A model generated the notes under the pieces. The model saw only the letters and a list, made by a program, of their open reading frames with translations, made no database searches and was not told the origin of the DNA. Of a stretch of DNA of 64,000 bases, positions 22,407-33,920 are shown one piece after another. Source of the DNA: Diatrype stigma. Lineage: Eukaryota; Ascomycota; Sordariomycetes; Xylariales; Diatrypaceae. Made by a program: the position numbers and the translations under genes. The stretch spans positions 49,189 through 113,188 of the forward strand of contig JAKJXP020000127.1 of NCBI GenBank assembly GCA_022225965.2, written 5' to 3'. Position 1 is the stretch's first letter. Each line of letters opens with the position of its first letter.

Positions 22407-24314
22407 ATGGCCAACAACAAAGATCCCTTCACTGCGAATCCCGACACCACCACTGCCTCTGCCTCTGCCTCTGCTTCTGCCTCGGCCACTGCGAGCACCA
22501 CGACGAGCGCTGCCAATAGCAGCACGAACCTGGCCGCCCAATCAAAACGTCCGGGTCTAAACCGTCATCGTACCGATTCCCAGCTCCATCAGCGCAGCTC
22601 CAGTTCTTCTAAGAACCCGAGACACGGACATGGACAGGCGCATTCGCACTCACATTCAAATGTACTTGCATATGCACATGCCGCAGTAGGTGGTGGCAGC
22701 AATAGTGGTCGTGTACATGCCAGGGCCCCCTCTTCATCCAAGAAGCTGAATCGACGCCTGCCCTCTCCCCCTGAGTCTTCTGTCATCGCCGCCACCCAGC
22801 CTCAACACCAACATCGTCGCGCCGCCTCGGAGGTTAAGCTGCCACGCCAGGCATCCACCGGCGCAAATCTGAAGAAGAACTCCTCCCACACCAATCTCGG
22901 CCTTGCTGGAAAGCGCAACCGATCCCATGTCGATATAGTCAAACGACCGAAGGCCTCCAATATCACCAACCTCAAGCGATCGTCCTCACAAAAAGACATC
23001 AACAAACTTAAGGGTGCTAAGGGCCAAGTTCACTTTGATCTCGGTAAGGACAAGGACCAAGATATTGATGATATTGATATCGACGTCGACGGCGACGGCG
23101 ACGGCAACGCTCACGAAGACGAGTGGGTCGATGCTAGTAATAGTGCCTCACCCTATCTTTCGAGGCGCGGTTCCGTTGTAAGCAGCGGACAAGCTTCTAC
23201 TACCCGGGAAGAGACAGAGGACGAAGGAAACGGCGGGGACGACGACGACGACGACGACGTCAACCAGGACGATACAGGTAGCCCATCGTCACGACCTCTC
23301 ACACCACCTAAGCATCCCGTGGTAGACCGTGAAACTGCCCAGCACAGGGAATACATAACATCAAGATTACTTCAAAGAATACCATCTTCCGGTGCCCCGC
23401 CCAAAATGTCTGCTGAAACCGCATCTGTACAGCCCAGTACTATCTCTCCCGAAACCCGCCGCATCCCCCCAAGTCTCTATGGAACCCCCAAGAACAGCGC
23501 GCTCGTTGGGAGCGGTGGCGATGAGCTCACATCACGCTTCGTCAATGGCTCTGGTCCAAGTGCCGAGCCTGGCTCCTTCTGCACCCCCACTCGCTCTCCC
23601 ATACACCCCACCGAAGCTATGCGACGACCTCGGTCTATGGGGAACTTAGAACAGGAGCATCGCAACTCCATATCTGACGACGAGGGCGACAGTGCGCTCG
23701 CCCCTCGCACCAGACGGCCTATCTACAGAGCTCAGCCTGCCGAGAAGTCGCGCACTCAGCAGAAACTTAACTTGCAGCGCGCAAGCTCTAGTATTGAGCC
23801 AACCCAAGCGGGAGGGCCGGTTGGTGTTGCTGGTGTTAGCCCTTTAGTCGGCGGCAGCAGCTACGACAATCGCGATCCGCGTATTGGCAAGTTACTCGAG
23901 CGTACGGGAATGGAATATATGGTTGTACGACGGTACCAGAATCCTATTGCGAGGTCGATCTCACGCTTGTCACAGAAGCCGGTCATCCAGAAGCACCGGC
24001 GCATACCTCAGCAGAACGGAACGAACGGAACGGCCCACAGCAGCAAGCCGTCCGAAGCAGGTGGCTCTGCTCACTATAGGTTTGGCCAGAGCTTGCCGGG
24101 AGACAATTCCAAGTCGAGGCCCACGACTCCTCGACGGACAACATCGGTCAGAACGAACGGGGCTGGTTCTAGCTTCGATGCTCAGGACGACAGGGCGCAC
24201 GATCAGCTGAGCGGAGCGAGCTACATGAACGGGGACGACGACGACGGTGTATCGGCACTACTGCGGAATCTGTGGGATAAGAGTATGATGGACTTCAGCG
24301 CAAGTCAGGACTAA
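22407..24314 (+). CDS. TCO89-like protein (putative TORC1 subunit)
   Basis: Single-exon frame of 635 aa. Tco89 is a fungal TORC1 component that acts at the vacuole in nutrient and stress signalling. The protein is largely disordered and rich in Ser, Arg and Asp. The part I recognise is the N-terminal half: repeated basic/Ser motifs (NRSHVDIVKR, ITNLKRSSSQKDINKLKG), then QVHFDLG and an acidic DEDEWVDAS followed by SPYLSRRGS, the order remembered for TCO89-family proteins of moulds. A poly-Asp tract lies near residues 278-284, and the N-terminus has an Ala/Ser repeat encoded by GCCTCT units. A C-terminal part (about 490-635) contains a short conserved-looking region, GKLLERTGMEYMVVRRYQNP. The assignment rests on motif memory and not on a catalytic domain. 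Confidence 0.7.
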   Translation: MANNKDPFTANPDTTTASASASASASATASTTTSAANSSTNLAAQSKRPGLNRHRTDSQLHQRSSSSSKNPRHGHGQAHSHSHSNVLAYAHAAVGGGSNSGRVHARAPSSSKKLNRRLPSPPESSVIAATQPQHQHRRAASEVKLPRQASTGANLKKNSSHTNLGLAGKRNRSHVDIVKRPKASNITNLKRSSSQKDINKLKGAKGQVHFDLGKDKDQDIDDIDIDVDGDGDGNAHEDEWVDASNSASPYLSRRGSVVSSGQASTTREETEDEGNGGDDDDDDDVNQDDTGSPSSRPLTPPKHPVVDRETAQHREYITSRLLQRIPSSGAPPKMSAETASVQPSTISPETRRIPPSLYGTPKNSALVGSGGDELTSRFVNGSGPSAEPGSFCTPTRSPIHPTEAMRRPRSMGNLEQEHRNSISDDEGDSALAPRTRRPIYRAQPAEKSRTQQKLNLQRASSSIEPTQAGGPVGVAGVSPLVGGSSYDNRDPRIGKLLERTGMEYMVVRRYQNPIARSISRLSQKPVIQKHRRIPQQNGTNGTAHSSKPSEAGGSAHYRFGQSLPGDNSKSRPTTPRRTTSVRTNGAGSSFDAQDDRAHDQLSGASYMNGDDDDGVSALLRNLWDKSMMDFSASQD

Positions 24315-27088
24315 GTGATGCTATTATTTTAGAGGGGAGTCGGGTCAATGGGATTCTAGGTCGAGGCTTGGGCTAAGCTGAGCTACTCTATAGGTAGCCG
24401 AGGAGCTCGCCTACCTCACAGGCAGGCGTATGATACATAAAGTAACTATACAACCAAGACACGCTTCAAGGCGTATAAGAGTAATGGTAATGATTATTGC
24501 GGTTTGAGCACATAGATACGCTAGACCAAGTAGCTAAGGCACGCAAAGAGCTGGTTGGCTGACACAGCTGGGATGTCGCAGCACCGGGAGCTTAGATAAA
24601 TTGTATTATTAAACTTTATACTTGACTATGTGATAGTCCCTGTTCAGGCCAGTTGAGATATCAGCATCTCGTATTTATAGAGGAGGCTTTTGCAGGCTTC
24701 ACCACGGAGAAACACTTTGAGAGGACGGGAGGGCCCAGGCTGGAAGGAATTATGCCCAAGTCATCTTTTCAGGAGTAAACAAGAACAAACCCGCTCTCGC
24801 TACTTCCACAAGACTTGACCCCTATCCAGCTAGCCGATATCAATGACTGACTGATTTCGTAAGCATTTTGTAATAATTTACCTACCGTAAGTAATACATG
24901 ACGCAATACAATATAGGTAAACGCATCATGTGTTGTCAATCCATAACATTTATCTGTTTGTTATATTCCCTGGACCTGCAAAAGGGGTTGGGTAGCTGGA
25001 TGACTGCGTGCGTAGTTACACAAGGCATGCCAAGTAAACCAATGTTGCACATAAGCTCAACCAACAAGATTGCTGGTTAAGAGGCAACTCGTGTTTGACC
25101 TCATTTGCAAACAATAAGCGCCAAATTGTGTGGTTTCCCATATCGACTCTTCTCTGTCCGTCTGACCTAGAGCGTAAGTAACTACAAAATGCGCTTGTCC
25201 GAGAGAAGCCCCAGGAGGTGCAGACCATTTCACGAACGGCAACTAAACGATAGCCGAGATTGTTAAATTGTATCGTCGTATATTCCGAGGTTTGTAAACA
25301 CCAACATGGCGGTGGTTCCGAGCCTCATCACAACGAGCCGACTTCGTGGTCGTGATATCCGCGTTCCCTTCCACCGCCCCCTCCCCCTCTCCCCCCCTTT
25401 TGTTCAAGACTAGTAGGCACTGGTACGCCCCGCAGTCTTCTGAGCGTTACACAGCCCGAGAATATATAGGTGCGTGACCGGCGCCTGTGCGACCTATCCA
25501 CGTATGATCGTCCTTTACCTAGTAATCATCCGAGGTTGAACCACCCTCGCAGCCGCCCGACCTGTCTCACACGTCCAAGAATTTGGCGACCGAGCCGAGT
25601 ATCTTTACTCAGAGAAACCCCCATAACGAACTCGTACGACATGATACCTAACTTACCACCTTGCCACGACAACCCTGCCCGCATGCAAAGAAGAGCAAAT
25701 ACCCGACGGTAACAACAGCAGCAGCGGCGGCAGCAGCAGCAGCAGCGGTTCGGGGCGAGTCGGTTCATAATAGCGACCGCCTGTCTCGGGGATATATGGA
25801 AATACGTACTCGATTTATAACATCCCGCACCCGCGGGGTTCTGTGGGGGGTCTGTCCTACAACGTCAGAACGTGCATTGGCGCGGAGGCAAGACCTGCCT
25901 ATAAGCATCCTTACCAATACGGGCATTCCTATCGATTCGGCTCTCTCCAATCTCGCGAGATACCTAGGTAGGTAGTTTCTATCCAGCATTACACATCGGT
26001 CTTATACACGAAGCGCCCAGCCTAGGTTAGCCCTAACTGGCTGGTGGAGATCCTTGCCGCAGGCAGAATGCACCTGCGAACACCAAGTGAGTGAAAGTTG
26101 ATAAGTCATTTTAAAAAACTCGTTGATGAGGAGCTCGACGAAGAGTGTAGGTATAACCCGGTCTGGTGGGGGTCAAGACTACAAGGCGAGGAGACCAAGG
26201 TGATCGATCCATCACGCCGAGCTTGCTAGAATAGAGGAGGGCGGAAGACGACCTCGGGCTGTTGTTTGACGAGCAGCTGGCTATCATGGTCTTATTTGTC
26301 TTGGTTTTGTCTTGCTGGAGCAGTGTTCAGGCGGGCCCTTTGACGGCTCTTCCGTTGTCGTCGGTTTTACGTACTATCATACCCCGGGCCGGAGATTCTA
26401 GCCCTCGGGTAGGTAGCGAACGGCCGAGCTTGTAGCCGATGGACGATGCGGTTTACGGCAGTCGCAGGGTAGAGAGATAGGCAGGGATGTTCCCGAGTTA
26501 GTACGATCTCAGGAAAACGTTATCTCTCGAGCTTCATCTTTCAATAATACTTATTACATACATTATGTACGAGGCAGGATACTAGTTACCTATGACACCC
26601 CGCCGCCGTGGCCACCTACATTATCTGCTCCGTACTACTGCACACGCCCCGGTCGACCTGCCCTAACATACAGTAGTATAGGTAGGCATGTCATGTATAT
26701 AAGGGGGCAGTATAGTGTGCAGATAGGACACCTTGGGCACCTAGTCGAGGAGCGAAGCGTGGTCGACGAAATCCCGTGTCCGGCGTTGCTTGACTCGGAC
26801 AAAGTCGTTCCACGATTACGTTAGAAATTCTGAAGCTGTAGCAACGTCAAGGGGGGGTTAGGGAATTCTCGGAAAGCCAGTATATTTCCGTTGGGTAATA
26901 GCCCCCTTTTGCTGGTCTTAGCCCTTCCCGACGTCCCGCCTCGGGGGCCTATGACGAGACCAGCGAGGCAGGCTCAGGACCCGCATTCGACGTGCCCAGC
27001 TTTTGCCCAGGAGCGCTATAGCCACTGCACCCTGCCCGACTGTACGTTATCTACCTAGCAGTAGAGGCGGTGGATCCTGGGGAACGAC

Positions 27089-27113
27089 TACCTACCTACT
27101 AGGGAGGTAGGTA
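27089..27113. repeat. Perfect 9-bp inverted repeat
   Basis: TACCTACCT (27089-27097) and AGGTAGGTA (27105-27113) are exact complements around a 7-nt loop. Confidence 0.8.
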
Positions 27114-27321
27114 TGTGCGTACATACAGATGCTTCGGGAGTGTTCCGATGGTGTGTTCACGATTGACGATTTAGCCACCTACCGACGATGGTATCGTGAG
27201 GCACTGGCCTATATATAGTGTTATGCCTGACCTGCCCTATGCGTGTATAGCGCAATACCCGCACGTGGCATAGCGGAACGCGGTCTGAATCCACCGCCCG
27301 ATTGATTGATGGGTTAGGGGT

Positions 27322-27341
27322 CCTACTACATATGTAGTAGG
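27322..27341. repeat. 20-bp perfect palindrome
   Basis: CCTACTACAT followed directly by its reverse complement ATGTAGTAGG, with no spacer. Confidence 0.9.
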
Positions 27342-27671
27342 CCCTACGATCAGATGCTACCGGTAGGCAGGCTGATAATACACTGGCAATCAATCTAGAG
27401 GAGCGGGAGGTGCTGGGTAGCATTGTATGAGGAGGCACTCGAGGCGTGAGGTAGCACTGCCAGGTGGTCGACCCTCTGAAAAGCAACGGTATCTGCCGAA
27501 CGATCCCATCCGGTCCCATCTGGGCTGTGACGGCCGCCTGGGACCTACCTATCGGTGCTATAGGATGCAGGTGGGTTTGGTATTTATTGGCAGGCTGGTG
27601 TTGTACATTACCACCAGACAGCTAGATTACCCGGCCGAGCTTGCACGTGGATACCTGCCTACCTGCCTACC

Positions 27672-27703
27672 TGGATGCTGGATGCTGGATGCTGGGTGCT
27701 GGA
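27672..27703. repeat. GATGCTG tandem repeat
   Basis: Tandem GGATGCT-type units with one GGGTGCT variant, in intergenic DNA. Confidence 0.8.
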
Positions 27704-27814
27704 GAACATCTCGACGTCGTAGAGGCCCAAGATGGACTGAATAGAGGCGAAGCAGGGATCATCACTCCGGGCTTCGATATTAGTAGGCGGACAAAGGCAA
27801 AACCTCACCTGCAG

Positions 27815-27854
27815 TACCCTGCTACCCTGCTACCCTGCTATTACCCTGCTACCC
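27815..27854. repeat. TACCCTGC tandem repeat
   Basis: About five 8-bp TACCCTGC units, one carrying a small TAT insertion. Confidence 0.85.
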
Positions 27855-29692
27855 AAGCTCGGTACCTACAGTATAACCAACCTATTAGTGTAGCGCTAGG
27901 TACTAACGTGCCTAGGTAAGTATGTAGTATGTAGGCACTGCTGCTGGCAGCCAGCGATTGTCACTACCTATCCTTGACTAGTTAGGCCTTGTACGTCGTA
28001 GAGCGGCGGTTTAGGTTCACCTCTGATCTGCTAAAGTATGGGGCTCCAAGCTTTGATTACAAGTAGATATTATTATTCTGTTGAAGATAAGGTTATCAAT
28101 AGCCCCGACACCATTGGCCCTATAGCAATCGATTCTGTAACAGCGTTGAGGGCAGCGTCCAACCTGGCGGTCCCTACCCAGGTACCTACAGGCTACAGGC
28201 ACGCTGATACGTAAGTCTGTGCTATGGCAGGTTGACCCCAGGCCGATCGCTTTTTGGATCTGACCCTCGACCCTGAATGCTCACCCTTCATTGATTGCTC
28301 ATTGATTGCTTTCAAGGTTGCTTGTATAACCCTACTTGTATATCAACAACAGGCAACCAGTAGAGTAGCAGCACTTCCTTCCCTCTATTATCATTCTGTT
28401 ATCTTCCTCCATTATCTATGGTTCACCACCCACGCTTTGCTTGTCGACCACTACAAGTATATATGCAAGTATATACGTAGCTATCAAGCAGCCGTCAGGA
28501 CTTGCCTCCCGCCTACAGACAGGGGGCGTTCTACTGGATACCTAGGTATAATCCATATAGGTAGTAAAGGAAAGGCTACTACTAGGCAAAGCAAGCGGGT
28601 TCAAACGCAGCTCGAAGCGGGTACCGGAATAGGCGCCACTATACTTTCCCCCCCGGAAGGAGAGAGAGAGAGAGAGATAGTTAGAAGGACAGAGAAGAAA
28701 GCTGGAGACGACTCGTTCCGTCATTCGGAACCTTTGGCATTTGAACCCTTTAAACCCTCTGCGATTCACTCTACAGCACATTCCTCACTTCGGCTTCCTT
28801 TCTCCTTGAACTATAGACCTGCATAAGTCCCTGTCTAGGTAGATTTCTGCATGTCCCGTCCCTATCTATAGCTATACATATCTCGTGCCCCGTGCCCCAT
28901 ACCCCTACCTTTAGCACTACCCCCCCATCTATCTGGTTCCGGTTGGATAAGCCTCTGAAGTAATAAGGAGCCGAGCCTCACGCAAATGACGCCGATAAGC
29001 CAAGCTCATCTCGTCCTAATTTCCATCATCACCTAGTAGGCATTGTCCTGCTTGCGCCGCCCGACCTCCTTCCTGGAAACCTGGGAACTTCGGGCTAATT
29101 ATTAATTGCTGGCTTACTGCGATCCCGGGTGTCAGTCTGGGCCTGCATTTCCACCCACGCCTGATAACCCGTCTTCGGTATCGGCAGGGCCCTGTCCACG
29201 GGTCGATGAACCCTAGAGTCTCATCCCGAGCACGCATCGAGATAAGACATACATACCGACTCCTATATTACTGCATAACAACAGTCCCCCTTTGCGCTCG
29301 GTTCCGGCACGCGAGCACTGCTAGTTGGCTGTCCGTCACTTGCCCTCCCCGGCAGCCCTCCCCCAAGCATCACTTACCTCATCAGACTCTTATCAGGCTC
29401 GCCAGCGTCCCGGCCAATCTCCGACTGGGGAACACCGGAGTTGGCAAGATCACCATCACCTCTTCCTGCAAGCTTGTCGGCACTCCCCAAACAGTGGGCC
29501 TGATATCTGGTGTTGTATAGAGCGGTTTGCGTCACTTTCCTTGTGGGATCAGAGTTAGTGGCTTGCTGTTACCTGGTATCTGAGCCAAACAGCCCTAGTT
29601 GTCGACTAGCCTCGCAAACCATAGAGGGGGGAGAGAGGCTTATCATCGAGCCCGACCCCTGGCATTGTGCTCACTCTTGCTTTATATCCGAC

Positions 29693-32006
29693 ATGTCCAT
29701 GTCCAGACAGAACGCCGTCTCCAGGACGGCCCCCATCGCTATTGCACCCAAACCACCACAGCCCGATACTACTAAAAGCCGCCACCGTAGCAAGCGATCC
29801 AGTGCCGATGCGGGCCGCCGAAGCATGACCAGCTATGATTCGGCTGATTCGGACTCCTCCATAAGTGGAAGTGGAATGCCTTGCTCGTCGTGCCTGGCTC
29901 GCAGAATTAATTGTGTGATGAACGATGACGAAGAGGGTTGTGTTTCTTGTCAGGTCATCGGCATCGAGTGCTCTTCTATAAGCCAAAGCCCCCGTTCCCG
30001 CAAAAGGAAGCCAGGTCGGGCTCTATTGGACGAGCGCAACGGCAAGAGAGGGTGAGTGCTTACCGACCCTTCTCGGTGACCCCCATGCCCTGTTATCGCC
30101 GTGCTGCACGTTCCACCAGGCTTAAAGTCAGTCTGACGGTCAAGGTTGCTGACATGTCATTGGCCGAACCAGCTCGCCCAGACTCTTTGATACCAACAGC
30201 TGGAGGCGGCGGCGGCAAACCCACTCGAGTCCATCCAGTACCGCTGCTAGTAACTCTCTAATCGAAGAGATGGCCAACTTCGGCGGTCCAACTTCGTTCA
30301 AGCGCACACTGGGGCTTCAGCGAGATCGATACTCCCAATACATTGGGCCGACAACCGATTTCGAGCCGTCCTTGATTAACCTGTCGCCCTTCGACCCTCA
30401 AGATGAAAGTCTGCTCGCTCGAGGGACACTTAGGAAGGTCAGTGAAAATGACACATTTTTGATGCTCCCTGACCAGACGACACTCGGCTATGATCACCAG
30501 ACCAGCGACGTCGATGAGATCGAGCGGCTCGTATCACCCCATGGCCGCCGACTTGTCGATTTATACTTCGAGGTTGTGCATCCGGCGTTCCCCATTCTCG
30601 AGAAACATGTCTTCATGGAAAAATACGAACACTCCTACCGGGAATTCTCGCCCGAGCTACTAGCTTCCATGTATCTCCTAGCAATCAACTGGTGGGATTA
30701 TTCGGAGGAGTTGTCCAGATCCCAACGGCCGGACGTTCCCGCTCTGGAGAGGCTCATGCGGTCGTCTCTCGCGGATGCTATGTTTCGACCGAAGCTGTCG
30801 ACGGTTCAAGCCGGCCTTCTACTCTCACAACGTCCCGAGGGCGATCAGTGGGCCCCAACGGCCCAGCTTGTGGCGATTGCTCAGGAGCTCGGCTTGCACC
30901 TAGATTGCACGCACTGGAAAATCCCGCCCTGGGAGAAGGGGTTGAGGAAGAGGCTCGCTTGGGCATTGTATATGCAAGACAGATGGGGGGCGCTGGTACA
31001 CGGTCGACCTTCACATATTTTCGCCAACAACTGGATCGTGCAACCTCTCCAACCTAACGATTTCCCAGAACTGGAGCCCGATGAGAACAACGTGGAGGAA
31101 AGACAGGAGGCCGAGAAAGGCCGGACCTTGTTCATGCAGATGGTGTACTTGACTCAGATTCTGGCCGAGATTCTGGACACGTTCTATACACTCCAAGCCA
31201 TGCAGAACGTGACCAATGCTGGACCTCAAGGTACTCACCTCGTTCTGTCCTTAGCTAAACCGATCCAGCTGAAGTTGAAGGAGTGGTACGCTGCAGTTCC
31301 CACAAGCATCCGCATGGACTCTTCGTTCCAGGCCGGCACGACGGCAACGCCAGCCCGTTTGTCTAGCGTCGGATACTTGCATTTAGCGTATTTTGCAACG
31401 GAGATCACGTTGCACCGCCGCATAATACGGTCGCTTGCGGCAGACTCCCAGGCCATTGACCCGTACGTTGCCCATATCTGTCGGAGCGCTGCGAAGGCTC
31501 GCCTTATCTCCGCCATGGATTTCGTGAACCGGTTGACGCCCCCGCACCTCCGTTCTTTCTGGTACTTCGCCTCCAAGACCAATTTTGCCTTGATTGGCAC
31601 CTTCGGATCGCTCTTATGGGCCACCTCCCCAGGCCGTGAAGAGGCAGAGTGGTACCGCCGCCGCCTGGGCGAATACCGGTGGACGCTGGGCGTTAGTAGC
31701 AAGCCGGGTGAGGGTCCGGTGTTGACCGAGTTTGCCATGGGCATGCTCGACATCTCGACCGGGCTCCTACAACGACTCCCCGAGAAGCCCCAGCTCAGCC
31801 GGAGCGGAAGCGTTCCGGACATCGATGTCGGTCGCCGCTCCAGTATCCTTGCTATGAGCATGGGCAACACTTGGTCCTCGAGCTCGTTTGCCAGCGGCGC
31901 TTTCGACGTGAGCGCGGCCCAGAGTCCCGGAAGCGAGAGCGAGACCAGCGAGGAGGACTTCAGCACTTTCGCACCGACGGCTGGATTTGCTTCCATGGGC
32001 GACTAG
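29693..32006 (+). CDS. Zn(II)2Cys6 transcription factor, TamA/Dal81-like
   Basis: Two exons, 29693-30051 and 30173-32006, give 730 aa. The binuclear cluster is Cys64-x2-Cys67-x6-Cys74-x8-Cys83-x2-Cys86-x6-Cys93, preceded by a basic Ser-rich stretch. The fungal-specific regulatory domain runs from about residue 245 to 500 and includes HPAFPILEKHVFMEKYE, LLAINWWDYSEEL, the middle-homology QLVAIAQELGLHLDC and KRLAWALYMQDRWGALVHGRP. Between them lies GPTSFKRTLGLQRDRYSQYI-GPTTDFEPSLI, which I associate with TamA of Aspergillus and Dal81/Uga35 of yeast, co-activators of nitrogen-source utilisation genes (GABA, allantoin, some amino acids). In yeast the zinc cluster of Dal81 is dispensable. The C-terminus is Ser/Glu-rich. 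The ATG at 29693 opens the frame after an upstream leader; the same frame is open back to 29510, so a longer N-terminus is possible. The orthology is from recall. Confidence 0.75.
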
Positions 32007-32845
32007 GTATGCTCGTTCCATGAGCTTTCCTTTTGAAACTTGTCGCATGCCAGATCTTTTATTTTTCCTTCTTATTGGGTTTGAACGGAAGCAAGCGCTG
32101 GGCTGGACTTGGACTGGGCTGGGCCGGACTGGACTTGGGCAGCTGGGGCTGGCTGACCTTGTAGCTGACGGGGGTTTTTTTTGCTTACCTATATGAGGCA
32201 AAGTCACGCAATCGTCACGAAATCTCGCGCTAGGGTCGTCTGGCTTGCATCTTGGGGATCGACATTTGACAGGAGCGCGCCCCTGGTGTGCTGCTGCTAC
32301 TGCCGTCGCATTTGCTTGGGCATAAGGAATGCTTAGGTAAAAAAAAGGCATGGTTCGTGTTTCAATTTCGGATACCCCCTAACTACTAGAGAGATATGAT
32401 CATCTTGTTATGAAAGCTTTTATTTGAATTCATGGTTTATGTTGTTTTCTTTCCCTCCTTTTCTTTTTCCTCGCCATCATTTCTTGCTTGCATCATCGCG
32501 CTATCACAATGTTCTGATCACATCCATCTTACGCTACTTACGACATGTTTGGCATGGGAAAGTTGTCATACTTGATTGACTGGTGGAACGCCTGTATGTG
32601 TACATGACAAGGAATTGAGTTTCACATATATAAAAAAACTAGATAAAATATTACAAATGATACCCGAAACAGATATGTATACGGTGCCCCTTCTTATGAG
32701 TTTACAATATCTGCCTGAGACTGTAGTCGACGTCAAATGCAGGTATCGTGCCGAGTGCCGAAGCCTTCTCCTAAAGGGAGCAGGTGAGCCGTCGACACGT
32801 CACCTACTCTCTCCAATGGGGCGAGGGCTGTCTACATACATTCCA

Positions 32846-33019
32846 TCAACGATGAGATTCCTGGGCGAAACAGCTCTTGATAGCCCTGGAAACCGCTGCT
32901 ATATCATCGGTGCGGATTGTGAGCTGCGACTTGACATAATACTCATGAACTCCGGTAAACTGATAGCCGTCGGGGATGATGACATATGTTAGAAGACAGC
33001 CCTGTTCTTCGACCACGTG
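32846..33019 (-). CDS. Putative 3' coding exon of an unrecognised gene
   Basis: On the minus strand, from an acceptor CTATAG at 33025-33020, an open frame of 57 codons ends at TGA 32848-32846. It encodes HVVEEQGCLLTYVIIPDG...AIKSCFAQESHR, with an amino-acid mix and codon pattern typical of a folded protein rather than random DNA. Just upstream (33055 to about 33150) another frame reads LTSYPGQGYVILATSGSKDN and continues to VRTIQ, ending at a GTAACG donor in the matching phase. The implied intron (33020-33054) is only 35 nt, shorter than normal for fungi, so this may instead be a frameshifted pseudogene or a mis-chosen splice site. A plausible 5' exon is the frame starting at ATG 33464, but I could not join it. 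I do not recognise the family. Confidence 0.3.
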   Translation of the reverse strand, partial: HVVEEQGCLLTYVIIPDGYQFTGVHEYYVKSQLTIRTDDIAAVSRAIKSCFAQESHR

Positions 33020-33579
33020 CTATAGATATATATATTATACTTGGCTATCGTTACTTGAATGGTACGGACGTGGTTGTCTTTAGAGCCTGAGGTCGCAAGT
33101 ATAACATATCCCTGTCCTGGGTAAGAAGTGAGCCACGAGTCCGCCAGTGAGCGAATGGGTGCTTGGGTGGGTGCAGGTGCAAATAGGTATACATCAGGCA
33201 GGTAGGTAAGTAGCTGATGAGGCGGTAAGAGAACTATACATATGTAAGTACGTAACAAGGGAAGGCGAGGCAACTCTGGACGTAGTAGCAAGTACGTAAC
33301 CATTTGCTCTCCTTGACGAATCGGATGGGCACGCTCGCGGCCCGCCCGCCCTGAACCCGGTCCACACTGGCCCTACCTAGTATGCTACGTCTTAACTCCC
33401 TGGCAGCTCGTGCAGGCCCCTTGACCCCCGAGCCCGAGAGGACCGCTTGCGGCAGGTGTATCAATTATGCCGTTGCTTTCGTTGTTGGTCTGATATAATA
33501 ATGGTGCTGAAGGTTCGCATATCTATATAGCCTGATCTGGTCGGAATCTGCGCATACCCTCTTTGGGAGCAGAGGCGTT

Positions 33580-33590
33580 GGGGGGGGGGG
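33580..33590. repeat. G11 homopolymer
   Basis: Eleven consecutive G residues in intergenic DNA. Confidence 0.9.
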
Positions 33591-33920
33591 AAGGGTTGAT
33601 GATCCCCATGATCCTAGAAGTGCACGTGACTGATGTTTGGTTGAATAAAACGAGTTAAACCTTGTTGAACACATAGAATGGGGGAGTAAGGGGGGAACAC
33701 TCAGGTCGTCTTGGTACGTTCAGTATCTCTCCCCTAGGCAACCGACTAATAGACCAGGGCACCGAGGTAGTTTCACGGACAAAATGGTAGGATAGATAGA
33801 TGGATGAACACACACTTGCCATTCCTTAGAGATACAGCCTTGGCCTCATGCCACCATGCCTAGCACAATTTTACAGCTGCTCATGACTTCAGAGTGAGAG
33901 GTCGTCAGCCCTTTTGTCCG

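Larger units (their letters stand above)
24315..29692. other. Gene-free stretch rich in short repeats and palindromes
   Basis: About 5.4 kb with no supported gene. It holds many TACCTA/TAGGTA motifs, a CAG repeat near 25716-25747, a palindrome at 25961-25970, a hairpin at 27089-27113, a 20-bp palindrome at 27322-27341, GATGCTG repeats at 27672-27703, TACCCTGC repeats at 27815-27854, a palindrome at 28538-28549 and a GA repeat near 28661-28677. The 190-codon frame at 28254-28826 has no recognisable domain and runs through the GA repeat, so it is not called. The last kilobase should contain the promoter and leader of the transcription factor gene. Confidence 0.5.
32007..33920. other. Region between convergent transcription factor and unknown membrane protein genes
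   Basis: About 1.9 kb. Apart from the coding-looking minus-strand stretch at 32846-33019 (listed separately) there is a GGACTGGGCT-type repeat near 32100-32150, a G11 run at 33580-33590 and several GGTAGGTA motifs. No complete gene could be modelled. Confidence 0.5.

Noticed and set aside
28254..28826. 190-codon open frame upstream of the TamA-like gene
   Set aside because: Random-like composition, runs through a GA repeat, no recognisable domain and no splice structure supporting it.
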